From Branchiostoma floridae (taxonomy: Eukaryota > Chordata > Leptocardii > Amphioxiformes > Branchiostomatidae), in contig NC_049984.1 of the NCBI RefSeq assembly GCF_000003815.2, positions 12,705,186 to 12,769,185 on the forward strand: a stretch of 64,000 nt of DNA. The letters run 5' to 3'. How positions within the stretch are numbered: position 1 is the first letter of the stretch; every line of letters begins with the position of its first letter. The notes under the pieces are model-generated. The model ran no database searches and was not told the DNA's origin. It worked only from the letters and a program-made list of their open reading frames with translations. Shown piece after piece: positions 24,058 to 36,113 of this stretch. The translations under genes were made by a program, and so were the position numbers.

Positions 24058-26520
24058 CAGTGATGTGTGTACATGTGTGCAGAACACTTGTACTTAGTAG
24101 CTTATCCCATGCTTCAGTGTTTATTCTATAGATTGCCTAGAAAGGTTCAGCTATAGACGTTATATTGGGTAAGAGGCAATGGAAGTACGCTTTCAGCATT
24201 GTGACCTTTGCTAAACAGATATTTTTGCAGTTGTTGGGCAAAAGCACACTACCAGTAAAAAAGGAAATGCCACTAAAATGTAGCCAGAAAATGTAGAATT
24301 GTGATAAATGTATTTGTAACCCTGCTCAAAGCAGTCTTTCAATAAGTATGATGTGAAAGTGTAGTTGAAATGGGCTGTAATGTTTTCAGTACAGTTACTA
24401 AAAATTGTCACACTAAAGCCAGCACCATTGGGGTGCTGTTTTCCACCAACAATGAATCATGGAGATGTGGAACTGTTTTTTATGTGTGTGACACAAAAAA
24501 AAGGTTAACACAAATATATATATGATAAGATAAAGAATTTTTTGGCTGTAACCAGTAAGGCCACATTGATTTGATTATATGGAAGACATCTGTGTGCACG
24601 TCAATTTTTGGCCATTTCCATATGAAAGTTTTCAACCATACTGTAAATTGTACAAAGCAGCTGCAAAATAAGCAAAAGTGGGGTTTCCAGATGATGTCAT
24701 CAAAATAATCAAATCAACATGGCCTACAAGGCTACACAAATATCTCAAAGCCGTATCATTTATGACAACACTTCTGTATTCTGTGACCAACAAGCACAAA
24801 AATCACTATATCAAAGATACCACTGTGGTGTAAGATTGACATTTAGTTCAGTAATGACAAGGCACGCAACCACTTTCTTGGTAAGATAGCAGTGTTATGT
24901 GCTAGCACTGTACAATAAAAAAACTTGGTAACCACAAATTAAGACAGCAGAAATGAAGGGTTTTGTAAACAAGGTGAGATGGAGTTTAAGTAAGTCATTT
25001 AAAAGTAGCAGCCCAAATAACAGGATTCTATGATGATTACAGGTATTGCAAGAGTTGCATATAACTGGCACTATAAACATCTTGCATGTAGACACCATCT
25101 GGTTAATGGCAATCATGGGAACTGTCCATACCATCTATACACATACAGAGCAATGTTCACACTTTCCTTTATGCCAGAAAATACCACTTACTTTCCTTGG
25201 CAACATTTGAAGATGAAGTTAAACCAGTACAATTACCTATAGTGCCAGTATGTATGTATGTATGTATGTAAGAAAGAAACTACATATATGTAGTCAGGCA
25301 TGCCTCTGTTCCCCTGTTGTAACAGATCACACTCAGAAGTGGTACTGATGTTGTAATACTTCATGGTTTTGTGATGGCAGCTAAATGTGTCAGTGGCCAG
25401 AGGAAATTTTCTTTTATTTATAGTTTCTCTTTTATATTAGTTGCTTGAATAGCCTGTAACTGAGCTTATAGTTTGGGTGACATCAAGATAAGTGAGAAAG
25501 AGACAACATCTGGGTTTAAGATAAGGGGAACAGTATTCCCTCCATGGCTTAAATATTGAAAGCTGTGTAATTTTTTCAGCAGAAGATAGTTGAAAGTAAC
25601 AGTTTAATGACATTTAACCAGATATTTTTATTTGGCCAGCACACCAACAAGCCAAGCAATGCAATTGGTACAGAGCTGTTAAATTTTCTTCATGCAATCA
25701 GAGCTGTGAGTGACATTGCATGGTATATCTGTGTAGCAATGGTCAGTTATATCAGCTATGATGCTTATCATGAATATACAGTATTTCTTCTGTTGTCTGA
25801 CAGCATTGAAAAATATAGGATATCATTGTGGAATGTAAAGTTGTATCTTGATGCAAGCTATGATTACTGTCCAGGAAAACTTAGTTCATGTGTTTTATCA
25901 ATATCAGTGCAAAAGGAAGAAATCTAACAACCAAGAACATGCATACTGGATGTGTTCGCTCACTGTACTGCCAGATTCTTCCTTGTGAGACTGCACCAAT
26001 TTGTAAAATTCAGGAGATGGGAATCACACATAATATTATTATCATTGATGGTTAGCAGCACTGTTACTCATACTGAGTTATGTCGTGGATATTGACATTG
26101 TATGTCGTAAACAAGAAACAAAATGGTGGTTTTTCTGTTATTGTATCACAGTAAAAAATAGCTGGACACCGTGGTTAAACTGCTTATGTAAATGCCAATT
26201 CTTGCTCTTGTATATTTTGCTATATCCCTTTCCTGCTATATTCACATTAAACTTTAAAAAGTTTTGTACCAAACGACATTGTGAAGTGTCTTCTTTTACC
26301 ATCATGTTTTAGTGGTCAGTGAATGGTATTGATTTGTTATAAATACAATGTAGTTACACTTGTAATTTTGAATGGTTTAGAAGAAAAAGACATCAGAGAG
26401 ACTAGCCAGTTTCAGCAACCAGACCTTAGTGCTGCAGATACAATGCAAGTTGTGAGCTTATTTGTTACATATTATGTAGTTACTTTTAAAACCGCTAGGG
26501 GGCGTTGGTACATGTAAGCT
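24058..26520. other. C/EBP gamma 3'UTR and AT-rich flank
   Basis: No coding exon was recognised. It includes a candidate AATAAA at 24914-24919, one complete GTAAGGCC-family element (24551-24729), and a GTAT microsatellite at about 25250-25270. Where the transcript ends is not clear. Confidence 0.5.
24551..24729. mobile_element. GTAAGGCC-family MITE, complete foldback copy
   Basis: The ends are inverted: AGTAAGGCCACATTGATTTG on the left, CAAATCAACATGGCCTAC on the right, with outer match extending into ATTATATGG/AATAATC. Length about 180 bp, no coding capacity. Related copies at 371-535 and 7705-7800. Confidence 0.65.
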
Positions 26521-26568
26521 TCTGATCTCTCAAAAATGCCCCGGTCATTCACTCCGTGAACTTCAAGC

Positions 26569-26712
26569 ATAAGATAGTACTAGTATCATGTGCTGGCAAA
26601 AAATTGTAGCTGGTGTAGGGGTTAATTAACTTTCCTAGGTCGGCTACACTCCTTTACCAGCTTATGATACTATCTCATGCCAACGGTTTATCTGCTTGGA
26701 GATTGTCGCTCA
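26569..26712. mobile_element. Palindromic MITE (ATAAGATAGTA family), copy 1
   Basis: The left end CATAAGATAGTA is inverted at the right as TACTATCTCATG, with TGCTGG/ACCAGC inside. It is followed by a tail (CGGTTTATCTGCTTGGAGAT) also found after the related element at 31303. Confidence 0.6.
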
Positions 26713-26869
26713 GCGTAAGTGGAGTGGGATCTTGGCATTCAGGGATTTGGGGTAAAACTTAATTTGAGAAAATCATTGTAAGTCATCATGCTTTTCGTTT
26801 TCAAAAAAGATTGAAATGATATTTTCAGGATTGATCGAACATTCGCAATGATCTAGCTGCTGGGGAACC

Positions 26870-27570
26870 GCTATCGTTGTGAGACGCCCGGACACACCAC
26901 ATGACCTGGTGTTCCGAGAGGACAGACAGGGGGCGCTTCCATTGTCGTCATTGATAATAGTATTTGACGATTTACGATAGCTACAAGAAAAACCTGCTCG
27001 GTTTTAGTGTTAGAGGGTAACGTAAAATCTTGGGTTACACATGATGCACTCGTAAGCGCAAGATACCCACACCATGGATCCTTCCGACCGTCCTCCTAGT
27101 GAACCCCCAGCCACAAGAACAAGGCTGACATTATCACTGCACAAAGCTGCCCTTACGCCAATATTTGACGGCCATCCTTCCCAGTGTGACCAGGTGTGTT
27201 GGTTTTGGCGGCAGATTAGACCAGTAAAACGGCCTGGGATGGCTTATCCAACCGCAAACACCCGGCTCGCTCACAGCTCTACAAAGATCGCCGAATAGAC
27301 CAACTCCGAGAAGGACCTTTGTTGTGCATGTGAAACGTGGTGAAAGAGAAAGTAGTATTATTGTGCACTAACAGTGAGAAGGGTCTAGCCGTGACACCGC
27401 GCTCTTGTTGACATACGTGGGGTTGATACAGAAACAATATTGTCCCTGTTCAACAGACTCAAGTACCCGCTTTCACCGCGGAGGAAGTCATCACGAGCTG
27501 AGCTCACGGACGAGTCGGACAGCATCACCTTTCCGAGCGCTGCAATGTCGCACCGAACGACTGGGTAAGT
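26870..27570 (+). other. GC-rich block with a possible unassigned first exon
   Basis: An ATG at 27074 in perfect Kozak context (ACCATGG), preceded by an in-frame TAA, opens 40 codons (MDPSDRPPSEPPATRTRLTL, then SLHKAALTPIFDGHPSQCDQ) ending at a possible donor (CAG|GTGTGT, GT at 27194). A better donor, CTGG|GTAAGT, is at 27565. No family was recognised and no partner exon was found downstream. It could be a first exon of an unknown gene, a non-coding RNA, or chance. Confidence 0.2.
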
Positions 27571-28594
27571 GGGGTTCTATACTAACGGGGACATTGTCCT
27601 GGTCGTCAGGATTTTCGCATTTTGGTAGTTTTCTTTTGTATGAAAATGGACGTATTCCCAGGTATTTTAGCTATTTTGCGGACTGTTGGAGCACTACATA
27701 TCATCATTATCGTCATTAATATGATGTTCAGCCTTTTCAGTCTTCCCATTTTATTGTTTCACTCAGATGTTTCACTTACGGTCACATTCGTCGTAGGCCG
27801 CCCTGCGATGTTGATGCCGATGTTGATTTTCCTGTAACACATGCTGGTATACGTACATTGTGTCATTGACCGCGCCCTTAGTTCCAGTCAAAAATTGATG
27901 TACTTAGTACATCAATAGTAACGTTACCAGTAATGATCAGCCGCGTGTGCTAGACCTCATGGATCTGTGGAAAGAACGTGACACCGCAATATTAAATACT
28001 TCGACGCTCCTGTTATGGCATCGTTTTATTTTCCCTTTTCCTTCTTCTATATGTTCTTTATATCACCATAAGTTGGATGTTAGTGCAGCATTGGCATTTG
28101 TACTAAGTTGTAGTCATTTTTCTAGTATTTGCACCGACTTAAACAAAACTTTCCACACCCATGGCGACAGAGGTTTGGCCTAGCAGGAAAGGAATGATAG
28201 AAAGTAAAAAAGAAAAAGGTATTATTAGCATCAAGTCTTTCGTCCAGTACCATGGGTTGGGTGCCCTTCGAAGAGTTTACTTTCACGAGTTCACGAAGTG
28301 CTGCTACAGATAACACATTCTCGCCCTAAGTCTCCACGAATCTACAACTCTTCCTAGTGTTTCATCTTCGCCTTTGATTCGGCGATCTGTTCCCAGTACC
28401 CAAATGCCACCATATGTAGCGTTGAAACATCTCACGTCAACACTAGTGCCCAACGTGGTGGCGGAGGGTCAGGGATACATGGTTACTCATTCTTTCGGCA
28501 TGGGTCTATCTTCGGCAAAGGCAAAGAATTTTCAGGCTCTCAGGTCAATCCTAGCAAAACATGCCGACCCCAGCATTTCAAGTTTGGGGGTCGA

Positions 28595-28745
28595 CCGTTG
28601 GCAAGGCCAAGGGACGTACAATTTTCGACTGACATCTGAGTAATGAAAACGCTCTTTACTACAGTTTTCCAACCTGTGAACTCCAAACTCTTTTTTCAGG
28701 ACTGTGATCGGAAACGCGGCATTGATTTTCTAGACGTTAGAAGTA
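28595..28745 (+). repeat. Dispersed repeat, copy at 28.6 kb
   Basis: Diverged second copy of the segment at 18710-18880: GACATCTGAGTAATGAAAAC, then CAGGACTGTGATCGGAAACG and CTAGACGTTAG in the same order and orientation. Confidence 0.5.
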
Positions 28746-29445
28746 CCGATAAACGCGTGGGGTTCAAGATCAAGGGTGTACAGGCAAAATTGTTGTAACA
28801 GACGAGTGAGAGGTGACGGAGAGACCACGCAGGTGACTTCGCGTGCTTGGTCCACTCGCCCCCAATCAAACCTCGAGAAAGACCAAGACATTTCACACCC
28901 AACCATAAAGTCTTGTCGGACCATGTATGACGTATCGTCTGTTATTGTTTCTCGGCCTATCCCCAAATGGCTATACCCTCTCGGGGTCGGCAGAGCCAGT
29001 CCCGGCATGGGCACCATTTCAAATTGAATGTGGTGACCAAATCCACAGACAAATGTTCTCTCCATAGCCAGCATAGATAACGTTAGTCTTGTAGAGACTA
29101 AAATTGTGCACTTTGAATAGAAAAGGCACTGTGTATTGGCCGTACGTTGTGCACAAGTTGGTGGTTGTGTATTCTAATGCAATATAAAGATCTCGTCGGT
29201 TGATCGAAAATGTCTTATTTTAACAAAATGATAGGAATGACTTCCTCTATAACTAACTTTCCTGCACAATCACTCAGAGTGTTTTAAATAGTCTGATTGA
29301 TTGGAGAAGAATGATTAATGCAACTTCTCGAAATCGCTATTACACATGTTAAGAAATCATTGAAACTCTTTTAAGTCAATACAGTAAACGCACAGATTAC
29401 ATGCATATCAAGGCATCCAGAAATAAAAGCGTTATAGTAATAGTA

Positions 29446-29605
29446 ATGCTGTAAATTCATTTATCTTCACAGGAATTAATTTTGCGGTAGAGGGGGACAG
29501 GAGGGTTCACGATTGAAAAAATCTGTTGTAACGCATTGGAAACACATTGATGGTGTTGTCGATTTTCACAGCGAAAATAAAATCATCGCAAACTTTTTCA
29601 AAATG
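29446..29605. repeat. Diverged TACTGTAAATGCA-family fragment
   Basis: AATGCTGTAAATTCATTTAT followed by TTTTGCGGTAGAGGGGGACA resembles the end of the complete element at 58063-58272 (TGCATTTA next to the CCGCTACCGCGAA arm, read on the other strand). Confidence 0.45.
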
Positions 29606-30204
29606 ACTGTAGTGAAAAGATGTCTCCACAAAAGGGTCGACCGTCCTCCCGACATCACGTGACTAATCCTCGCACCTGCGAGCTAAATTTAGATTTTTAA
29701 GGACAAGGGGTCAAGTGTGTGGGTCCCGGCAGTGGTGGTGTGACTGAGCGGCTCCTCTCATCCCCTGCCCCTGCAGACGACCCAGACAAACACTGTAGAC
29801 ACGAGATGACTGGGGTGACACTGCCTCCATGCGTCATCTGGGCGACAAGACCGTGCCGAGCTCCCTCCACACAGTGCTCATTTGTGAACCTGTCTATGAA
29901 CGGGTCTCTATCCGTACCCAGCTGTACTTGCGCACGGCCATTGGCGTCTGTGTTTAGCGTTAGATGTCCTCAAACTTTGGTCACAAGAACATGGTAAACA
30001 CCTCCTAACGTCCTGTTGTGTTACAATACTACAGAGAACATCACTCAATGCCTGACAGCTGCTTTATTAGCTTAGCTGAGAAGGTTATGCTTTTGGTAAT
30101 GTTTGTATCTATAAATGAAAACTCAATAAACTATGGACGGACTGTCATGAAAGTTTGGCATTATGGTTAGGTCTTGTCCTATGTACTATCGAATAGGCTT
30201 TTAC

Positions 30205-30320
30205 ATTTGCCCCCCTGTCGGCTTTCCGCGGTACTGCAGCAGAATTCCAGTTTTGATATGTCGTATTTTGGAGAAGCTTTGGTCATGATTTTTGGATAAC
30301 GCTTGTTTATACAGTTCCTA
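30205..30320 (+). repeat. Fragment of the CTCCATG-TIR element family
   Basis: GGTACTGCAGCAGAATTCCA, then GATATGTCGTATTTTGGAGA and TTTGGTCATGATTTTTGG, is collinear with about 34464-34535 of the complete element at 34269. Confidence 0.5.
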
Positions 30321-30650
30321 CCCTTTGAAATCTTAATAAGCGCCCGCGGGGGAGAGGAGTGCGTGTGTTTGTACAATATAGATGAAGAGGGAGCAGGTAT
30401 CAGTCCGATGATCAATCGGAGGCAAGGCAGCATCAAAAGGGCCGACCAGTATCCAACAGTTCGTTGGTCCTTTGGAATTAGATTTGGATACTGTCTTGCC
30501 ACCAATATGTCTACTTGGGAGCCTGGATACTAACAATGTCTCTCTCCAACATTTGCTCGGAGAGTATCACTGCCAACGCGATATGCATGCAGTACTCGTC
30601 ACCTCCGCCAGGATGCCGGTGTCAATCGCATCACATTTGTGACGGCACTA

Positions 30651-30719
30651 GAATCCAAACCAGTCGTAGCTGCCGAGTCTCTTGCGAATAGACTCGGCAG
30701 CTATAATAGGTTTGGATTC
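30651..30719. repeat. Near-perfect hairpin (two nested stems)
   Basis: An outer stem (GAATCCAAAC / GTTTGGATTC) encloses an inner perfect 14-bp stem (TAGCTGCCGAGTCT at 30667-30680 / AGACTCGGCAGCTA at 30690-30703) with a 9-nt loop. It looks like a small foldback element or cruciform site. No terminator role is implied in this eukaryotic context. Confidence 0.8.
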
Positions 30720-31302
30720 CAGACTAATTTTGACTGATATCCATCTCTCGATAGCTAAACGTAGATGTTGACGTCCAGAGTAAGCGTTCTTGAACACAGC
30801 GAGACGTCTTGCTCCTATTCGAAGAATTTCTGACAGCTTCGGACGTCTTCTAATGGCACTAAATATCCAGAATCTTTGATCAGTTGGAACTAGGCAGTGA
30901 GAAACTTTGAAACTTGCGATAATCCGGAGAACTGCAGATGTATTTCATTTCTTCTTTATGGGGCACGGGGTCATTGACACTTGTTGCCGGGCCACACATG
31001 CAGGGGGGTCCACCCCGTAAGTAGGGCGGAAACACGTGGATATGGCGAAACGTTCGGGGTGCGTTCGGGGCATGTTGTTTGTGGGATGGGTCAGTTCGCA
31101 GGAGATGCGGGGATGGTCGCTTGGGGCGAGGAATTTTCGCCGCTTAGATGAGAAAGTCTTGCTGGTCACGGGGGAAGAATGTCATCCGATGAGTCACCAG
31201 TTTCTTTGCATTTGTAAGATATCATTACTGGCAAATTAATATAACCTGCCCAAGAAAACCACTCAGGGGACAAAATCTGGTGTGTATTAACAGGTGGTCA
31301 CT

Positions 31303-31480
31303 ATAAGATAGTATCAAAGCTGGCCAAGGAGTATAGAATCAGTATAGCTGGCCAAAGAGAGTCAGCCGGGCCTTTGGTCGACTAGACTCCTTGGCCAGCT
31401 TTCGTATACTATTTTATGGCACCGACAAATCTGCCTAGAGATTATGCCACCGGTAAATCCGCCTGGAGATTAGGTCACTA
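31303..31480. mobile_element. Palindromic MITE (ATAAGATAGTA family), copy 2, with tandem tail
   Basis: Left arm from 31303 (ATAAGATAGTATC, AAGCTGGCCAAGGAGT) is inverted at 31385-31416 (ACTCCTTGGCCAGCTTT, CGTATACTATTTTAT). The tail carries a direct duplicate of about 30 bp: CACCGACAAATCTGCCTAGA and CACCGGTAAATCCGCCTGGA. Partial relatives are at 33160-33262 and 49436-49555. Confidence 0.7.
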
Positions 31481-31683
31481 CAGACAGGACTCTTTATGCT
31501 TGTGTCAGTTTGAAACAGAACCTCCTAAAGGTCGTCATGTATAGGTGGTCACTTGCACAGGTTTGATCTTTTGGGATTTGGGGACTGTATTTTGAGGTGA
31601 CTTGTGCACGCGTTTGTCACACGCACTCTATTCTCTTCAAAAAACGTCCGTGCGAAGATTATTATGGCATCAGTTTCATCTGT

Positions 31684-31795
31684 AATACTGTAACGTTAAA
31701 TGCATTTAAGGTCGCGGGCATTTTCTTTCGCGGTAGCGGGGAAATGGAGCTTTTGCAGTGGTTTTAAGTTCGCGGATAAGTTAAATACTAAGTAT
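31684..31795. repeat. Partial TACTGTAAATGCA-family element
   Basis: TACTGTAACGTTAAATGCAT, then TTTCGCGGTAGCGGGG and TTAAGTTCGCGG, matches arms of the complete element at 58063-58272. Confidence 0.5.
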
Positions 31796-33159
31796 GAGGT
31801 ATTTTTGGAACATGTTTATAACATAAGGTTTCACCAAACATCTTCACCCTCTCGTCCCCGGGGTTACAGACAGGATTAACCTGGGTGCTCTCGTGTCAGA
31901 CTTCCATGCCCCGTGAAGACTCAGTGTCCGCCGCCCGCGGCTAACGGCACACATCGGTGCCCTGTCCAATTACTTTTATGTATTGTGTTCACCCGATTCT
32001 GTCACTTTCAATGTAACAACATATGCTATACACTAGCAACGTTTGGACCGACGTAATCTGTTTCATCTTTGAACCGCCTCGGACGCAATTTCTATACTCG
32101 GGCCGATCAGCCTGGTTAGTTAATTGGTTATATTTAGAGAAAAAAAATCTGTCGCAAAGTTAACTGTCAGTGTCAACTACTTGTAGTCAGCTCTAAGGCA
32201 TGACCAACATGGAAGCTTAGTCCAAGCAGGTTCCTTGCACAGTTGCTATGTGTTTGTTATCAGACATGTGCAGCAGTTGTTGTCTTGGAGTTACAACAGA
32301 ATTCATCAAAGTTTCCGTTGGATGTTTGACCAACGTTGCAACATTTGAAAACTATAAACTATAGTCACATCATTGTTAACGATAATTATAAGATATGTTC
32401 TGCTGAAGTGCTGTTTCATCCAATCCCAGTAGAGCCGGAAGGCACACCTGTGACCGGTAGTCATCTCACATGCATTTTCGAACGTTAATCATGGCAGAGG
32501 AAGACCCTTTGACTGTACTGTACAATACAGCACTAGTTTTCCTCGTGTTTGGCCTGGTCCTGTCCTGATCTGATGATGATGTGTAAGGTCTTGCCTCTTC
32601 CGGTGATTCAACCAGGCCGACACGTATTGAACATAAACGGTTAATAGGGTCGGAAGGAAAGACAGAAATATTTACATGAACTGCACGTCGTGATTCTAGC
32701 CACTGTAACATCATCGCACGTGGCGTGGGCGAGGAGGAAAGGGGTTGTTTGAGGGCATTCTACATTAAGTCATACTTAATCACGTCAAATTATAAAATTC
32801 GGTGCCATAAGCAGATATCTGCATATATCTTTAAATGTGACAAATATCACAATGTAAAAAGTGTAAACGCATACAATATTGCCTAAGAGATACTGAAACC
32901 CCCTGATACTACTGATTGTCTCATGTTAGCCTTTGTTTTCTAGTAAGTAGAATTTTAAGATTTACTTACCTATATTTTACATCTATTCTGTAGATGATAG
33001 TCGATGTCTCCTTACTTCATGTTTCTTCGACAACCATAAACTTAATAACAAGCTATGAATGTTAGCAACATAATATATAATAATCAAATATGAATTAGCA
33101 CCTGAAAGCCTAAACTACAGTGCTGTAAACTTAAGGGTAGCTTTCTCCCCATTTAGTCC

Positions 33160-33262
33160 CCAATCTTCGAGCAGATTTATCGGTGACAGGGTATACTGGT
33201 ATCCAAAGGGCTAAGCAGTATCCAACAGGCCTTGCCACGGATAGATCTGCATAGAGATAACT
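33160..33262. repeat. Diverged ATAAGATAGTA-family element
   Basis: GAGCAGATTTATCGGTGACA on the left and ACGGATAGATCTGCATAGAG on the right resemble the tail motif of the 31303 element, with AGTATCCAACAGGCCTTGCC between. Similar wording occurs at about 30430-30500. Confidence 0.4.
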
Positions 33263-34268
33263 TACTCCCCTCCTTTAGGCTTTACCACAATAAAAAGAGG
33301 CTTAAGCACAGTTTTGTTCTCGGAGCCGTTTTGCCTAAGCTTTATCACATTTGCGTGTGACTTGCGTTGTCCTGAAGTGGTTTTCTTTTTTAATACTTGG
33401 GCCCGGTCGTGCGATCGTCGTGCAAACTGTGAGCACTGGTGAGATACTAAATTTAGTAGCCATGCATATATCGTACAAAAGCGAGGCTTAGTCTCCGTGA
33501 AATTGTACTGCATCAAAATCAAACGAATTACGAAGACCTACGCTGAACCTGACCAAGCAAAAATAGACCACTACTGTGATGTGATGATATCACTGTACCT
33601 AGCTCTGACGTTAGTGTTTGCCCGTCTGTGGTATGGAAAGCACCAAGCTGAGGCGGGGGAGGGGGTCGCGGGAACCAGACTCTCAGCGGGCGCGAGTGTT
33701 TAGTTTGACGCATCAATATTTACGTGAGAAGCCCGCATGAGTAAACGTTTGGGCTGCGAAGAGCATTCGAAATGTCAGGAGTAAGATGGCAGCAGAGCAA
33801 GGCATGATCACCAGACATCGGGTCGGCGGAAGTGACTGGAACGCCGTAACTTCTGCACGTGTGCTCGCGTGTTGTGTGATGGGGCTCTACCGCACGTGAT
33901 TGCACACGTACAAAATCACCACGTATGGCAACCACTTGTTGAATAACAACAAGCTATGTTCTTTGCCCACAACCAAGTAGTTATTATAACTCTCTGTTAC
34001 CTTTCTCTGGGCAATAATGACAGGTTCTACCTCACACCGCAGATAGGAGTCGCCCAAACATGACACTGGTGAGTTTACGTCGGATACCCCACCCCCATGC
34101 CCCAATGATGGGTCACAACTATAGCAACTGGAGTAGATTTTTGTATCCATACAGACTTCTCAACCCAGCGAGTGCATCTGTTGTCCTCCCTGTCTATTGA
34201 AATAAGAACTTTGACATCCAGTCATTTACCAATTTGAAGAACTTGATTATTCACGTAACACTTACTTG

Positions 34269-35032
34269 TTACCTCCATGAAAAAATGGAGGTATAGTTTT
34301 TGGTCTGTCTGTGTGTCTGTGTGTCTGTCTGTGTGTGTGTCCGCATATTTGTGGACATCATAACTTGAGAACCTCTCGATGGACTACGATGATATTTGGT
34401 ATGTGGGTAGGGGTTGGGAAGACGAAGGTCAAGGTCAATTTTGGGCCCCCTGGTGTGTGACCTTGGTACTGCAGCAGAACTCCAATTTTTTGTATCTTTT
34501 TATCTGGACATGCTATGGTCTTGATTTCTTGGTGGCAGATAGCTTTTGATGTAAGGAAGAAGTGGTGTATGTTTGGACCCCCTAGCAGCTTGCTCTGGAA
34601 CTGCAGGAGCATTTTTGTCAAAATCTTCCAAGAAGCATAACGGAACATAGGAATGATGAATTTCCATGATATTTGGTATGCAGGTACATGTAGCAGAGAT
34701 GTACATAATGAAATCAAAATTATGCAATTTGGACTTCATTTGCATACTTAATGAGGAAAATGTATATTTACAGTGTTTTCCAATATATCACTCAAGTACA
34801 TGTTACATATGTAGTTTGTGGCAGGCGGAAGTTAAGCAGATACTAATTATGCAAATAAGTCCCTAATTTGCATAATTAATTTGAAAGTGTCCTAATTTTT
34901 CTTATTTCGTGTAGTAAATGATTGGTCTGTCAACACTGTGACCTGTGTACGTTAGTTAAAGGTGTACATAAGCAAGCATAAATTATGCTAATGTGAAAGT
35001 CATTTGCATAATCAGAATATTTCATGGAGGTA
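34269..35032. mobile_element. 764-bp non-autonomous TIR element (CTCCATG family)
   Basis: The ends are TTACCTCCATGAA and TTCATGGAGGTAT in inverted order. The left end also forms its own hairpin (TACCTCCAT, 6-nt loop, ATGGAGGTA). A GTCTGTCTGTGTG microsatellite follows the left end. There is no transposase-like open frame. Four partial copies were seen in this window: about 7090-7215, 30205-30320, 38450-38655 and 49290-49440 (inverted). Confidence 0.75.
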
Positions 35033-35107
35033 TGAGGTCTCCGAACTCTAGTTGTAGCTGTTTGAAATAGAAGCCCTGCCCATCTCGGTCAAAACATAGA
35101 AATGCAA

Positions 35108-35190
35108 AATTTTGACGTAAATATAGCTACTCTCTCATTGGTCAAACCACTAATTGTCATGTTGTCATTGGTTGAACTGCTAATTGTGTT
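35108..35190 (-). repeat. CCAATGA dispersed repeat, copy 1 (inverted)
   Basis: The minus strand reads CAATTAGCAGTTCAACCAAT ... CAATTAGTGGTTTGACCAAT. This matches the direct copies at 45420-45510 and 46881-46975. Confidence 0.5.
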
Positions 35191-35836
35191 GAACAGTCAA
35201 CATCTGTCTTCAAATGTGGTGAGTTGGCGAACTGACATGAGTCCAGGCCAAGGTAGTAGTGATCACGTCCTCTGGCAGTCTGTGTGTGCAGATTTACGAT
35301 GTCGGAGCTCTCAGTTTAGAGAGAAGGTCAGCTCCGTACGTGCACCCTTATACATTATCTGAAGTCACTGGGAAACCCCGAACCTAACAGTTGTAAATTA
35401 GAGCACTTATGTGTACAGTTTGAAAACACATCAAGGGACGATGGAGGGGTAACCGCCCATACCCTGACCTTGACAGCCGTGGCTTTTTCAAGGACGCTGT
35501 AAATTTTCGTAATGGATTAAACCGTGCGGCAAATGGGACAAATCAGCTCAAGATGGGACAAAGATGCCCGGTCGTCTGTTGTGTAGGAGGAGGCTGTCCA
35601 TGGTGCTGAATATTCATTCCGTGTATTACAGTTCACTACATGCTTCGCTACAACATAACGAACTAAAGCTTCCCTTGAACATACGCACAATTTTTTTACC
35701 CTGAAATTTTCAATGCTCCTTTTAGCACAAAGAGTTGAAATTGCAGCAAATTTTCCGACCTAAAGCGTACCTGAAAATATGGTAACAAAAAGTTCCAATG
35801 TCAAACTAAATGCCTGGATAAACTGTGCTTAAAATT

Positions 35837-36113
35837 TTACGTTTGTTTTACCAACATACCTATGCTGTGTTGGGTTAAAGTCCTTCCTGCACTAGCGGTG
35901 CCCATATTGACGTTTCTGCGGTTTTGGGCCACACAACCTACTTTTGCGCAATCACTACAACACGAAGCTGGTAGGGGTGTGTGTTCAACTATCATACTCT
36001 TTCCCTGAAAGCAGTATGTACCAGAATTAAAGTATTTGGTATAGCTCGGTCGAACCCACAACCTAGCGATAGAGAATGCAAGGCAAACACTCAACTCACT
36101 TGGCCATTGCACC
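35837..36113 (-). mobile_element. tRNA-derived SINE-like element
   Basis: On the minus strand, TGGCCAAGTGAG (36106-36095) fits the tRNA/Pol III A box at 11 of 12 positions, and GGGTTCGACC (about 36057-36048) fits the B box core GGTTCGA. About 38 bp separate them, close to tRNA geometry. A tRNA gene is unlikely because no closed acceptor stem is visible. The 3' body down to about 35837 is of uncertain extent. Confidence 0.5.
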
